Source: UBA8516 sp035455245 | GTDB taxonomy: Archaea > Thermoproteota > Nitrososphaeria > Nitrososphaerales > Nitrosopumilaceae | Assembly (NCBI GenBank): GCA_035455245.1 | Contig: DATIFN010000011.1 | Coordinates: forward strand, 1 to 58,497 | Reading direction: 5' to 3' | Length of the DNA stretch: 58,497 bases | In this document: positions 7,728 to 17,525 of the stretch, piece after piece | Numbering within the stretch: position 1 is the stretch's first letter | Layout: each line of letters starts with the position of its first letter | Translations under genes and position numbers: made by a program | Notes under the pieces: model-generated | Databases searched by the model: none | What the model was told of the DNA's origin: nothing | What the model saw: the letters and a program-made list of their open reading frames with translations, nothing else

Positions 7728-8813
7728 ATGATCAAGTTTGGAATTCAACAAGGCTTGAACGTTGCAAGATTGGGACTAACGGAGGATCAGATTCTTACAG
7801 CCTGTGTTTTAGCCGACAGGATGGGGTATAACTCAATTTGGTACATGGACCACACAAATGTTCCACAGTGGAATCATGCAATTGTAAATGACCCATGGGT
7901 AATGCTGTCTGCTATTGCATCCGTTACAAATAACGTTGAGCTTGGAACCTGTGTAACAGACGCTGTGCGACGACATCCATCAAACATTGCTCTAGCCGCA
8001 GTAACATTGGACAGAGTGTCACATGGAAGAGGAACTCTTGGAATAGGTGCAGGCGAAGCGCAAAACATCAAAGAGTTTAAGATACAATGGGACAAACCTG
8101 TTGGAAGATTTGAAGAACAACTTCAAGTAATAAAATTACTTTTTGAATCATCCCCTGCACACAGAGTCAACTTCAAAGGAGAGTTTTATCAATTAGAAGA
8201 GGCTTGCCTGCAAGCAAAAAGTATCAGACAACCGCATCCACCAATTTACATGGCAGCAGGAGCACCAAGAACATTAGGATTATGTGGAAAGTTTGGCGAT
8301 GGTTGGATTCCAATCGGATACACACCTGAGCTTTATGAAGTTCATGCTAAAGTTATAAAAGATGCCATGAAAGAAAATGGAAGAGACGATAAAAACTTTC
8401 AATACGCAGTTGATATCGATGTTTATTTTGCAGATGACGCCGAAGAAGCATGGGCCAAAATGAAAAATGCAGTAAAGGTGAGTCTTTTCAAACCAGAGAT
8501 CCTCAAGGTGCACAACATACAAGACGTGGCTGGTTTTGATTTTAAGAAATATTTCACAGAATATTCAATGTCAAATCAGGAATGGATAGTCAAAATGCGA
8601 GAGGCTGCTCAGACAATTCCGGATAAAGTAGCTCGCTCATCAATTGCACTGGGGACCCCTGATGACATCATACCAGTGTTTGAAAAATTCCTAAAAGCAG
8701 GAGTAAATCACTTTATTATAAGATTCTGGGGTTCAGGATACTTTGGGGCAATAGACAAGTTTGGTTCAACTGTCTTGCCATATTTTAAAGAAAAATACAA
8801 TCCTAAAAAATAG
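7728..8813 (+). CDS. LLM-class flavin/F420-dependent oxidoreductase (Mer-like)
   Basis: A 361-residue TIM-barrel enzyme of the bacterial luciferase superfamily: MIKFGIQQGLNV at the N-terminus, GYNSIWYMDH, VELGTCVTDAVRRHP, RGTLGIGAGEAQN, HPPIYMAAGAPRTL and GKFGDGWIPIG are all typical. Many archaeal members use coenzyme F420 (methylene-H4MPT reductase relatives), and this phylum makes F420, but the substrate cannot be assigned. The ATG at 7728 is followed directly by the conserved strand. Likely monocistronic, between the Fe-ADH and a surface protein. Confidence 0.9.
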   Translation: MIKFGIQQGLNVARLGLTEDQILTACVLADRMGYNSIWYMDHTNVPQWNHAIVNDPWVMLSAIASVTNNVELGTCVTDAVRRHPSNIALAAVTLDRVSHGRGTLGIGAGEAQNIKEFKIQWDKPVGRFEEQLQVIKLLFESSPAHRVNFKGEFYQLEEACLQAKSIRQPHPPIYMAAGAPRTLGLCGKFGDGWIPIGYTPELYEVHAKVIKDAMKENGRDDKNFQYAVDIDVYFADDAEEAWAKMKNAVKVSLFKPEILKVHNIQDVAGFDFKKYFTEYSMSNQEWIVKMREAAQTIPDKVARSSIALGTPDDIIPVFEKFLKAGVNHFIIRFWGSGYFGAIDKFGSTVLPYFKEKYNPKK

Positions 8814-8852
8814 TTCAAACAATATTATAAGTTAGGATTTGAACCTAAAGCT

Positions 8853-9755
8853 GTGAAGACAATAATTCTTGTTTTTATTGCATCCATTTTCATTCTTCCT
8901 ACGTATGGCATGGAAAATGTCGCATCTGATGCGAACATAGATGTATCTATAGAGTATCCTGATGTAGTCACTCAGGGAACAGGATTTGTTCTCTCAACTC
9001 TCGTAAAGACAAAAGCTGATCAAATGTCTAACATTACTATTAGCATATCGTCACCACAAATAGAAATTTTACAAAAGCAATTCAACATACAAAGTCTTCC
9101 AAGAGATTCTTCTTTAGGAAATAATTTTAACATGAAGATAAAACCAGAATCACCAGATGGGAGATTTCTTGCAAATGTATACGTAGAATATTTTATCAAA
9201 GGTTTTTTTGATGAAAAACCAGTAAAAAATACCATAACAAAGGCAATTGAATTTAATGTCCAATCAAGACCAGTACTTGTACTTGATTTTGATTCGCAGG
9301 ATTCTGTATTTTCTGGAGAACCATTCTCTGTCAAAGGAACTATAAGGAATCAAGGATCTAACGCACAAAACATCAAGATAATTGCAGCCTCTAATCAAGC
9401 AAAATTAGATGGCAAAAAGACCTATTTACTGACTAGTCTAGAAGCTGGCAAGACAGAAAATTTTGAATTCATATTACAAACACCAAACGATCTTCTAGTC
9501 CCAACACAAGTAACTATTAACCTCTCCACGTCATATTTTGATCAGACAGGTAAAGAATACACAATCGAGGATTCCCTAGACGTATTTGCAAGACAAAGAG
9601 GAATTTTAGAGATAGGAGATGCGCAAGGAGTGTGGGTTGGTAATTTTCTCATAGCTCCAGTGGTTGGAGTTGGAACCATAGTCTCTTCAGTTATTGGATT
9701 CTTAATTTTTATCTGGCACTTGAAAAACAAGAAAAAACAAAAAGTGAAAAAATAA
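8853..9755 (+). CDS. Membrane-anchored extracellular protein with CARDB-like domains
   Basis: A 300-residue protein with an N-terminal signal sequence (IILVFIASIFILPTYGM), about 230 residues of beta-rich sequence with the NQG..A..I.....A ... L..GKTE.F pattern of CARDB/Ig-like S-layer-associated domains, and a C-terminal membrane helix (FLIAPVVGVGTIVSSVIGFL) followed by a Lys-rich cytoplasmic tail. This is a type I topology surface protein. GTG start at 8853. No partner is evident nearby. Confidence 0.7.
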   Translation: MKTIILVFIASIFILPTYGMENVASDANIDVSIEYPDVVTQGTGFVLSTLVKTKADQMSNITISISSPQIEILQKQFNIQSLPRDSSLGNNFNMKIKPESPDGRFLANVYVEYFIKGFFDEKPVKNTITKAIEFNVQSRPVLVLDFDSQDSVFSGEPFSVKGTIRNQGSNAQNIKIIAASNQAKLDGKKTYLLTSLEAGKTENFEFILQTPNDLLVPTQVTINLSTSYFDQTGKEYTIEDSLDVFARQRGILEIGDAQGVWVGNFLIAPVVGVGTIVSSVIGFLIFIWHLKNKKKQKVKK

Positions 9756-9845
9756 CTTCAAAATAGAATAACAAGATTCATCAAAATATTACTTTACCAA
9801 ATTCGAGGTAACTTTGGTGATCTAAACCAGCGATTTAAAACAAGG

Positions 9846-10256
9846 TTAAAGATATTTGAATATAGTCATTTTTTCAGAATTTGGTAGATCTGAGACCATG
9901 GCAAAAGAATACAACGGGTAAGATTTTTTGTATTGTTTCATAAAACTCCAAGCCACATCATGTGTCTTAAAGTTGGTTCGTAACCCTTCTATTTGAGATT
10001 CATTTCCAAAAACATCATATGCTATCACCAAATAGTTATGAGGTCTTTTGTAGGGTTTTGCTTTTAAGAGCCATGCCACTGCAAAAACAAATACCGCCAT
10101 CATTACAAGAATTGTTCCAAATTCTTTGAAAAACTGGATAACAATTTCGGGAATTGTATAGCCAAATAAAACATAGACAAAATGGGAAAACGATATCACT
10201 GCGCTTCCTGCAAGCAAAAATCCTTTAAAATCGATAAGCTGTTGGATTATTTTCAT
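9846..10256 (-). CDS. Small membrane protein with cytosolic domain
   Basis: A 136-residue protein with two predicted membrane helices (about residues 10-33, LLAGSAVISFSHFVYVLFGY, and 40-65, FGTILVMMAVFVFAVAWLL) and a soluble C-terminal domain of about 65 residues (NYLVIAYDVFGNES ... SYPLYSFAMVSDL). An in-frame upstream start at 10313 exists, but an AT-rich TTTAATAAATAAAT element at 10280-10294 lies 24-38 bases before the ATG at 10256, which I take as the start. Function unknown. Confidence 0.6.
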   Translation of the reverse strand: MKIIQQLIDFKGFLLAGSAVISFSHFVYVLFGYTIPEIVIQFFKEFGTILVMMAVFVFAVAWLLKAKPYKRPHNYLVIAYDVFGNESQIEGLRTNFKTHDVAWSFMKQYKKSYPLYSFAMVSDLPNSEKMTIFKYL

Positions 10257-10331
10257 ACCTAGTATTGATACACACCCCCATTTATTTATTAAAAGTATAT
10301 ACAGAAATATCAAACCAGATAATCAAATCTC

Positions 10332-10964
10332 ATGCAGCTTCTTGGCAGACTAGAGATTAAATCAAAGGAAAAAATTTTCAAATTCCTAAATGAACAGGAC
10401 ACTGGTAGGATCTGCAGTATTGACAAGGAGGGATATCCACAGATAATTCCTATGAATTTTGTCTATACAAATGATGTAATTTACATGCATTCTCATACTA
10501 AAGGCGAAAAAATTGAAAATATAAAAAGAAACACCAAGGTAGGCTTTGAAGTCGATAAAAGCCTTGAATTTCTTCCCTCCTATTTTACCGATCCGGTTGA
10601 TGCCTCACAGGCGGACACACTATACATTAGCATCGTCATAAAAGGAATTGCCACTGTAGTCTCAGACAGAAACGAGAAAACGCTTGCCCTCAATGCTCTC
10701 ATGAAAAAATACCAACCCGAAGGAAAGTATCAAAGCATAACGCCAGACATGAAAGTGCTTGACGAAGTTGCAATAATCAAGGTCATTCCTGTAACAATGC
10801 GTGGAAAATACAAAATAGGTCAACAATGGGACAAAAAGACAAGACTTGAAATTGCCCAAAAAATTTTAGACCGAAATTCCACTACTGCCAAACATACGCT
10901 CCACATCATGGGGATAAGACAAACAAAAAATGGCCTAGAAATATCAGAAGATCCCCTTTGGTGA
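10332..10964 (+). CDS. Pyridoxamine 5'-phosphate oxidase-like FMN-binding split-barrel protein
   Basis: The protein of 210 residues carries LNEQDTGRICSIDKEGYPQI, the common opening of F420/FMN/haem-binding split-barrel proteins, followed by VIYMHSHTKGEKIENIKRN and VGFEVD, where flavin phosphate contacts are usually made. Members are flavin or F420 oxidoreductases or cofactor-binding stress proteins; the substrate cannot be told. It stands just upstream of uvrB, with about 50 bases between, but uvrB has its own TATA-like box. Confidence 0.8.
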   Translation: MQLLGRLEIKSKEKIFKFLNEQDTGRICSIDKEGYPQIIPMNFVYTNDVIYMHSHTKGEKIENIKRNTKVGFEVDKSLEFLPSYFTDPVDASQADTLYISIVIKGIATVVSDRNEKTLALNALMKKYQPEGKYQSITPDMKVLDEVAIIKVIPVTMRGKYKIGQQWDKKTRLEIAQKILDRNSTTAKHTLHIMGIRQTKNGLEISEDPLW

Positions 10965-10985
10965 ACAGAACAAAATTACCATTGC

Positions 10986-10994
10986 TTTAAATTT
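10986..10994 (+). promoter_or_regulatory. TATA-like box of uvrB
   Basis: TTTAAATTT, 21-29 bases before the GTG start of uvrB at 11015, consistent with leaderless transcription of uvrBA. Confidence 0.45.
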
Positions 10995-11014
10995 CGTTTT
11001 TAACAATTTTTAAT

Positions 11015-12958
11015 GTGCTACAAAATCAGACATTTGAGTTATCTTCAGAATTTCAGCCTACAGGTGATCAACCACAAGCAATCGAACTTTTAATCGAGGG
11101 AGTCAGAAAGAAGAAAATTCAAACATTGCTTGGAGTAACTGGGAGTGGAAAAACCTTCACCGTGGCAAATGTGATACAAAGAACAGGGAAAAATACTCTG
11201 GTCATATCGCATAATAAGACTCTGGCAGCACAACTTTATTCTGAATTAAAACAATTTTTCCCGAAAAATAACGTTGGGTATTTTGTTAGTTATTATGATT
11301 ATTACCAACCAGAAAGCTACATCCCACAAACAGACACTTACATAGAAAAAGATACACAAATCAATGAAAAAATAGAAAGATTACGTCTTGAGGCAACCGC
11401 GATGCTACTTTCCGGAGAACCAACTATCATAGTTGCAACAGTTTCATGCATTTATTCACTTGGTTCTCCACGTGAATGGGAATCAATGTCAATTAATATA
11501 GAGAAAGGTTTGATTACAAAGCGGTCTAATTTAATTAGAAAACTTGTTGATGCAAGATACGAGAGAAACGATACCGAACTTGTTTCCGGAAGATTTAGAA
11601 TTAAAGGTGACACCCTAGATATCGTTCCTGCCTATTCAGATGACATCGTGCGAATATCCATGTTTGGTGACGAGATAGAAAAGATATCGATTCATGATCA
11701 GGTTTCATTAAAAGAAAAAAAATCAGTACAAAAGATCAAGATATTTCCTGCAAAACATTATCTTGTTGCAGATGACGCAAGACAAACGGCAGTTAATTCA
11801 ATTAAAGGTGAGCTAAAGCAAAGACTGCCTGAGCTTAGAGAGTTAGAAAGACAGCGCCTTGAGATGAGAACAAATTTCGATCTTGAGATGATTGAGGAAC
11901 TAGGCTATTGTTCAGGTATTGAAAATTACTCGAGGCATTTTGATGGAAGACACCCAGGTGAACCTGCATTTTGCTTGCTTGATTTTTTTGATAATGATTT
12001 CTTACTTGTAATAGATGAATCCCATGTTACTTTACCACAACTTCATGGGATGTACAAGGGAGATTATTCACGCAAAAAGGCATTGATAGATTATGGATTT
12101 AGATTACCAAGTGCATTTGACAACAGGCCATTAAAGTTTGAAGAGTTTGAAAAATACATAAAAAATGCAATCTTTGTATCAGCAACGCCAACGGATTACG
12201 AACGTAAAACAAGTTTTCAAATAGTTGAACAGTTAATTCGACCCACAGGACTAGTTGATCCTCAGGTAGAGACTAGGAGTACCAAAAACCAGATGGATGA
12301 TTTGGTATCAGAAATCAAAAAAAGAGTCGAAAAAGACCAACGAGTTCTTGTCACCACACTTACAAAACGCATGGCAGAAGATCTTGCAGAATATCTATCC
12401 AAAAATCAGGTTAAAGTAAGATACTTGCATTCTGAAATTGAAAACCTGCAAAGGACTGAATTAATTAGACAGCTCCGCCTTGGGGAATTTCATGTTCTCG
12501 TAGGCATAAATCTACTCAGGGAAGGACTGGACATACCAGAAGTTTCCCTTGTTGCCATACTAGATGCAGATAAGGAAGGGTTTCTTAGAAATACAACTAG
12601 TCTTATTCAGAGTTTTGGTAGAGCTGCAAGAAATATAGATGGCACGGTAATAATGTATGCAGATTCGGCAACAAAATCGATGAAGCTTGCAATTGCAGAA
12701 ACAGAAAGGAGAAGGAAAAAACAATTGTACTATAACAAACAAATGGGAATTACACCAAGCACAATTGTCAAGGCAATCCCGCAAATGACTGTAAAACTGG
12801 AGGAGGTAAAACACATGTCAAAACATGATTTGATAAAATATGCAATTGAGACAGAGACTGCAATGAAAAGATTTGCAGAAGATCTTGATTTCGAACGAGC
12901 CATAGAATATCGGGAGAAGCTTGTTCAGATTCAAAAGGAGATAAAAAATGAACGATAA
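11015..12958 (+). CDS. uvrB: UvrABC excinuclease subunit B
   Basis: Damage-verifying helicase of nucleotide excision repair. Walker A GVTGSGKT at residues 40-47, the beta-hairpin segment YYDYYQPESYIP near 93-104, DEVD-type box VIDESHV, helicase motifs VSATPTDYE, INLLREGLDIPEVSLVAILDADKEGF and QSFGRAARN, and a C-terminal UVR domain (FERAIEYREKLVQIQKEI) that contacts UvrC. Length 647 residues is standard. The GTG at 11015 begins the protein. The stop overlaps uvrA by 11 bases, so the two are translated together. UvrABC in archaea is held to come from bacteria. Confidence 0.97.
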   Translation: MLQNQTFELSSEFQPTGDQPQAIELLIEGVRKKKIQTLLGVTGSGKTFTVANVIQRTGKNTLVISHNKTLAAQLYSELKQFFPKNNVGYFVSYYDYYQPESYIPQTDTYIEKDTQINEKIERLRLEATAMLLSGEPTIIVATVSCIYSLGSPREWESMSINIEKGLITKRSNLIRKLVDARYERNDTELVSGRFRIKGDTLDIVPAYSDDIVRISMFGDEIEKISIHDQVSLKEKKSVQKIKIFPAKHYLVADDARQTAVNSIKGELKQRLPELRELERQRLEMRTNFDLEMIEELGYCSGIENYSRHFDGRHPGEPAFCLLDFFDNDFLLVIDESHVTLPQLHGMYKGDYSRKKALIDYGFRLPSAFDNRPLKFEEFEKYIKNAIFVSATPTDYERKTSFQIVEQLIRPTGLVDPQVETRSTKNQMDDLVSEIKKRVEKDQRVLVTTLTKRMAEDLAEYLSKNQVKVRYLHSEIENLQRTELIRQLRLGEFHVLVGINLLREGLDIPEVSLVAILDADKEGFLRNTTSLIQSFGRAARNIDGTVIMYADSATKSMKLAIAETERRRKKQLYYNKQMGITPSTIVKAIPQMTVKLEEVKHMSKHDLIKYAIETETAMKRFAEDLDFERAIEYREKLVQIQKEIKNER

Positions 12959-15785
12959 ACTAAAAATTCGTGGAGCAAGAGAACATAATTTGAAAAATAT
13001 CAACTTGGACATTCCAAAGAATAGTCTTGTTGTAATTACTGGACTTTCCGGGTCTGGCAAATCTACACTTGCTTTTGATACAATCTATGCAGAAGGTCAA
13101 AGAAGATATGTAGAATCACTGTCTTCGTATGCTAGACAATTTTTAGAAATGATGGACAAGCCAGATCTTGATTCAATTGATGGGCTTTCACCAGCAATCT
13201 CGATTCAACAAAAAACCACAAGTAAGAATCCACGCTCCACTGTGGGAACGATAACAGAAATCTATGATTATCTAAGACTGCTTTATGCAAGGATAGGAAT
13301 TCCTCACTGCACAAAATGTGGCAGACGAATTTCCAACCAGTCGGCAGATTTGATTTGCGAGTCAATCTTAAAAGAATCAGAAGGCAAAACCATAATGGTT
13401 CTTGCACCATTAATTAGAAGAAAGAAGGGGACCTATGAGATGCTCTTTGAGCAAGTAAAAAAATCAGGCTATTCTAGAATTCGGGTAGACAATGAGATAG
13501 TTGAACTAAATGGTACGATGCCAATTCTTGATAAACAAAAATGGCATAACATCGAGATAGTTGTTGATAGAATAAAGGCCACAAAGGAAGAAAAAGGAAG
13601 ATTGTTTGAATCTGTTCAAAGCGCCCTCAAGGCAACTAAAGGAACGGTTCTGATTTCAGGAAAAGAAGAACAGATATTTTCACAAAACAATGCTTGCCCA
13701 CATTGTGGAATTTCGATAGGCGAGCTAGAACCTAGGACATTTTCCTTCAATTCTCCTTTTGGAGCATGCAAGACATGCCATGGACTTGGAGTAAAGATGG
13801 AGTTTGATCCAGATTTACTGATTCCAGACAAATCAAAATCAATCCTTGATGGTGCAATTATACCATGGTCAGGCAGATTTTCCTCGTTTAGAAGACAAAC
13901 ACTTAGAGATGTTGGTAAGAAATTTGGGTTTAATCTAATGACACCAATGAACAAGATGACTCCAAGACAAATGCAGGTCATTTTGTATGGTACCGACGAA
14001 GTGGTACAGTTTTCCTATGAATCCAAAACAACAGATTCAAAGTGGCAGTATGCCAATACTTTCAGCGGAGTTATTCCTAGCCTGCACCGTAATTTTGTAG
14101 AGACAGATTCTGAATCTAAAAGAGAAGAGATTAGCAAATTCATGCGTGAAACCCCATGTGGCTCATGTAAAGGAAGAAAGCTCAAAGATGAGGCTTTGGC
14201 AGTCAAAATAAATTCCATGTCAATAATGGATGTTTGCGATCTTTCAATTGATTCATGTTATGACTTTTTTCAAGATCTAAATTTAACGGACACAGAGAGG
14301 TATATTGCAAAATCAGTCCTAAAAGAAATAGTCTCAAGACTGGAATTTTTAAAAAATGTTGGTCTGAACTACCTTACACTAAACAGAGTCAGTTCCACAC
14401 TCTCTGGCGGAGAATCACAAAGAATTAGACTGGCCACACAGATAGGTTCCAATCTTACAGGTGTACTATATGTTTTAGACGAGCCCACAATCGGTTTACA
14501 CCAAAGAGACAATGCCAAGCTCATAAAAACACTAGTCAAACTACGTGATCTTGGAAACACCATACTTGTAGTAGAACACGATGAGGAAGTCATTCGAAAT
14601 TCTGATTGGATAATAGATCTTGGGCCTGGTGCAGGAATCCATGGAGGAAGTGTAGTTTTTGAAGGAAAGGTGGAAGATATTTTAACTGATAATAAATCGA
14701 TCACCGGAAAATATCTAAAAAATCATGATGCAATAAAGCTAGCAAAAAAAACCCGACAACAAAAAGGAACCCTGATTGTAAAAGGTGCATCAGAGAACAA
14801 TCTCAAGAATATTGATGTTGAATTTCCACTCGGAATGATGATTACAGTCACAGGAGTATCAGGGTCTGGAAAGTCCACCCTTGTAAATGATATCTTATAC
14901 AATGCACTTGCTGTTCACTTTTATGGTTCAACAGAAAGATCAGGAAAACATAAAGAAATACGTGGAATAGAGTATATCGATAAAATAATTGGCATAGATC
15001 AATCTCCAATTGGCAGAACGCCAAGATCAAATCCCGCGACATACATTGGTGCATTCACTCCAATTCGTGAACTATATTCAAATACTGAAACATCAAAAGA
15101 ACGAGGGTATACACCTGGCCAATTCTCCTTTAATGTAGCAGACGGTAGGTGTTTTGCGTGCGAGGGTGATGGTGTAAAGAAAATAGAGATGCAGTTTTTA
15201 TCAGATGTATATGTAATGTGTGATGAATGTAAAGGAAAACGTTACAATTCAGAAACACTTTCAGTTTTATACAAAGGAAAAAACATCTCAGAGATTCTTT
15301 CTATGACAGTGGATGAAGCTCTAGAGTTCTTTACAAACATACCATCGATTCAAAGAAAATTACAAACAATTGCGGATGTAGGTTTAGGATATATCAAACT
15401 TGGCCAAGCGGCAACTACCTTGTCAGGAGGGGAAGCACAAAGGGTAAAACTTGCAGCTGAGCTTTCAAAAAGAGACACTGGAAAAACAGTTTACATTTTA
15501 GACGAGCCCACGACTGGATTGCATTTTGCAGATGTACAAAAATTACTTGATGTTTTGAACAGGCTAGTCAATCTTGGAAATACAGTAATCATAATAGAGC
15601 ACAACATGGATGTGATAAAAAATTCTGATTGGATAATAGATCTAGGTCCAGAAGGAGGCGATAATGGAGGGAATCTAATTGTTTGCGGCACACCAGAACA
15701 TGTTGCTCAAGATCCTAAAAGCTATACAGGTCATTACCTTAAAAGAATACTAAATCTTTCGGCTCTACCGCGGTCAACTATTTAG
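12948..15785 (+). CDS. uvrA: UvrABC excinuclease subunit A
   Basis: ABC-type ATPase dimer that recognises lesions and loads UvrB. Two nucleotide-binding domains: Walker A GLSGSGKST (about 32-40) and GVSGSGKST (about 638), ABC signatures TLSGGESQRIRLA and TLSGGEAQRVKLA, and Walker B VLDEPTIGLH and ILDEPTTGLH. Zinc-binding Cys pairs are visible at CTKCG, CPHCG, CKTCHG, CGSCKG, CFACEG and CDECKG. Length 945 residues is typical. ATG 12948 lies inside the end of uvrB. Confidence 0.97.
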   Translation: MNDKLKIRGAREHNLKNINLDIPKNSLVVITGLSGSGKSTLAFDTIYAEGQRRYVESLSSYARQFLEMMDKPDLDSIDGLSPAISIQQKTTSKNPRSTVGTITEIYDYLRLLYARIGIPHCTKCGRRISNQSADLICESILKESEGKTIMVLAPLIRRKKGTYEMLFEQVKKSGYSRIRVDNEIVELNGTMPILDKQKWHNIEIVVDRIKATKEEKGRLFESVQSALKATKGTVLISGKEEQIFSQNNACPHCGISIGELEPRTFSFNSPFGACKTCHGLGVKMEFDPDLLIPDKSKSILDGAIIPWSGRFSSFRRQTLRDVGKKFGFNLMTPMNKMTPRQMQVILYGTDEVVQFSYESKTTDSKWQYANTFSGVIPSLHRNFVETDSESKREEISKFMRETPCGSCKGRKLKDEALAVKINSMSIMDVCDLSIDSCYDFFQDLNLTDTERYIAKSVLKEIVSRLEFLKNVGLNYLTLNRVSSTLSGGESQRIRLATQIGSNLTGVLYVLDEPTIGLHQRDNAKLIKTLVKLRDLGNTILVVEHDEEVIRNSDWIIDLGPGAGIHGGSVVFEGKVEDILTDNKSITGKYLKNHDAIKLAKKTRQQKGTLIVKGASENNLKNIDVEFPLGMMITVTGVSGSGKSTLVNDILYNALAVHFYGSTERSGKHKEIRGIEYIDKIIGIDQSPIGRTPRSNPATYIGAFTPIRELYSNTETSKERGYTPGQFSFNVADGRCFACEGDGVKKIEMQFLSDVYVMCDECKGKRYNSETLSVLYKGKNISEILSMTVDEALEFFTNIPSIQRKLQTIADVGLGYIKLGQAATTLSGGEAQRVKLAAELSKRDTGKTVYILDEPTTGLHFADVQKLLDVLNRLVNLGNTVIIIEHNMDVIKNSDWIIDLGPEGGDNGGNLIVCGTPEHVAQDPKSYTGHYLKRILNLSALPRSTI

Positions 15786-15905
15786 AAACTAATCTTCAAA
15801 TCTAAAAATAGACATTCTGGTTAGCACATCATAAAACTAAATAAAACATCCTTTGTTGAGTAGTTTTTTATAACACTTATTTTGATATCACACCAATAAA
15901 AATTA

Positions 15906-17513
15906 ATGATTATAAAATCATCTCTAAGTGTATCAAAGGAGTTTGATCTTTCAAAAATAACAATTCCATCACATTCTGGTATCTACATGATGAAAGATGA
16001 GGAAAGTAAAATTATCTATATAGGTAAAGCGAAAAATTTGAGAAACCGTGTCAAGTCATATTTTACCAAAAACCAGAACTATAAAACAAAAAAGCTTGTT
16101 CAAAAAATCCACGATATTGAATGCATTTTGACAGATAATGAAAGTGAGGCATTTTTATTAGAATCAAATTTGATCAAGCGATACAGGCCAATTTTTAACA
16201 TAGAACTCAAGGACCAACAACGATACACTTACCTACGAATAACAAATGAAGAATATCCTCGTCTATTGGTAGCACGACGAACAAGAACTGGTGAGTTTAT
16301 CGGTGGAGGGAGAATTTTTGGTCCTTTTACACATGGAAGCTCAAAGATGTTATCTATTGGCCTATTACGCAAGACATTCAAGATAAGAATTTGTAAAAAA
16401 CTCCCAAAGGAGGCATGTTTAGAATACCATTTAGGAAATTGTGATGCCCCATGTCAATTTGTTGAGGGGCGACAGAGATATGGCCAACATGTAGGTGAAC
16501 TAGAATCAATTCTCAAAGGCAAGGAAAAACTAGCAGATTTTCAAAAAAAACTTGAAATTGAAATGAAGGTTGCATCACATACACAACAGTATGAAAAAGC
16601 AAAAGAGATTCTTGATACTTTACAAAGGTTGCAAAATCTACAAACAAAACAGAAAATGGAAGTAGCAAGAGATTCTGATGAAGAATATTTTGGAATAAAG
16701 ATAAAGGGACAGGTAGCTCTTGTCATGAGTTTAAGGCAGGTAAACGGAGTAATTAAGGACAGAAATAGATTTTCCTTTGATCTTGTTGGAGATAATTCAT
16801 TTTCAACTTTTCTATCACAATATTATAGTACGAATCCCATTCCAAAATTAATTGTAACAAGTAAAATTCCTGACAAAAAAGACATTCTGGAGGACATTTT
16901 TTCTAAAACAGCTGGTTTCAAAGTAAGCATCCTTGTTCCTGCAAGTGGGAAGAGGAGGGAGATGGTGAATCTCATTATGCGAAATATAGAGATATATCAT
17001 TCAAAAGGCGCTGAACCAGCACTTTTTGAACTGCAGGAGAAGCTTGTCCTTCCTGAGGTCCCAAACGTCATAGAATGTTTTGATATTTCAAATCATGGTG
17101 AATCTTACGCGGTTGGAGCCATGTCTCAATTTGTGGATGGAAAACCCCAGAAATCAGGATATAGGAAATTTAGGATCAAAACTGTTGAAGGAAGAAATGA
17201 TTATGCAATGATAAACGAAATAATAAAAAGACGCTATCTAAAGACAAGAATAGAAAAAACAAGGATGCCAGACCTCATACTCATAGATGGAGGAAAAGGA
17301 CATCTAAAAGTAGCAATAGATGCATTAAAAGGTATAGGCGTTGATGTCCCATGCATTTCACTAGCTAAAGAAAATGAAGAGATTTACTTATCAACAATAA
17401 AAGAGCCGGTTATAATTCCAAAAGACAACAGCGCGTTAAAAATATTGCAGTATGCAAGGGATGAAGCACACAGATTTGGCATATCATATAACAGAAAGTT
17501 GCGCAAGATATAG
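15906..17513 (+). CDS. uvrC: UvrABC excinuclease subunit C, without C-terminal HhH pair
   Basis: Makes the dual incisions in nucleotide excision repair. N-terminal GIY-YIG nuclease (SGIYMMKDEE ... IIYIGKAKNLRNRV, residues 24-50), Cys-rich segment (CKKLPKEACLEYHLGNCDAPC), UVR motif (QQYEKAKEILDTLQRL) and the RNase H-like nuclease domain with ECFDISN, DYAMINEIIKRRY and LILIDGGKGHL. The protein stops at 535 residues directly after DEAHRFGISYNRKLRK, where bacterial UvrC goes on into a tandem helix-hairpin-helix domain. Separated from uvrA by 120 bases, so it may have its own promoter. Confidence 0.95.
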   Translation: MIIKSSLSVSKEFDLSKITIPSHSGIYMMKDEESKIIYIGKAKNLRNRVKSYFTKNQNYKTKKLVQKIHDIECILTDNESEAFLLESNLIKRYRPIFNIELKDQQRYTYLRITNEEYPRLLVARRTRTGEFIGGGRIFGPFTHGSSKMLSIGLLRKTFKIRICKKLPKEACLEYHLGNCDAPCQFVEGRQRYGQHVGELESILKGKEKLADFQKKLEIEMKVASHTQQYEKAKEILDTLQRLQNLQTKQKMEVARDSDEEYFGIKIKGQVALVMSLRQVNGVIKDRNRFSFDLVGDNSFSTFLSQYYSTNPIPKLIVTSKIPDKKDILEDIFSKTAGFKVSILVPASGKRREMVNLIMRNIEIYHSKGAEPALFELQEKLVLPEVPNVIECFDISNHGESYAVGAMSQFVDGKPQKSGYRKFRIKTVEGRNDYAMINEIIKRRYLKTRIEKTRMPDLILIDGGKGHLKVAIDALKGIGVDVPCISLAKENEEIYLSTIKEPVIIPKDNSALKILQYARDEAHRFGISYNRKLRKI

Positions 17514-17525
17514 GATTTATTCGGA

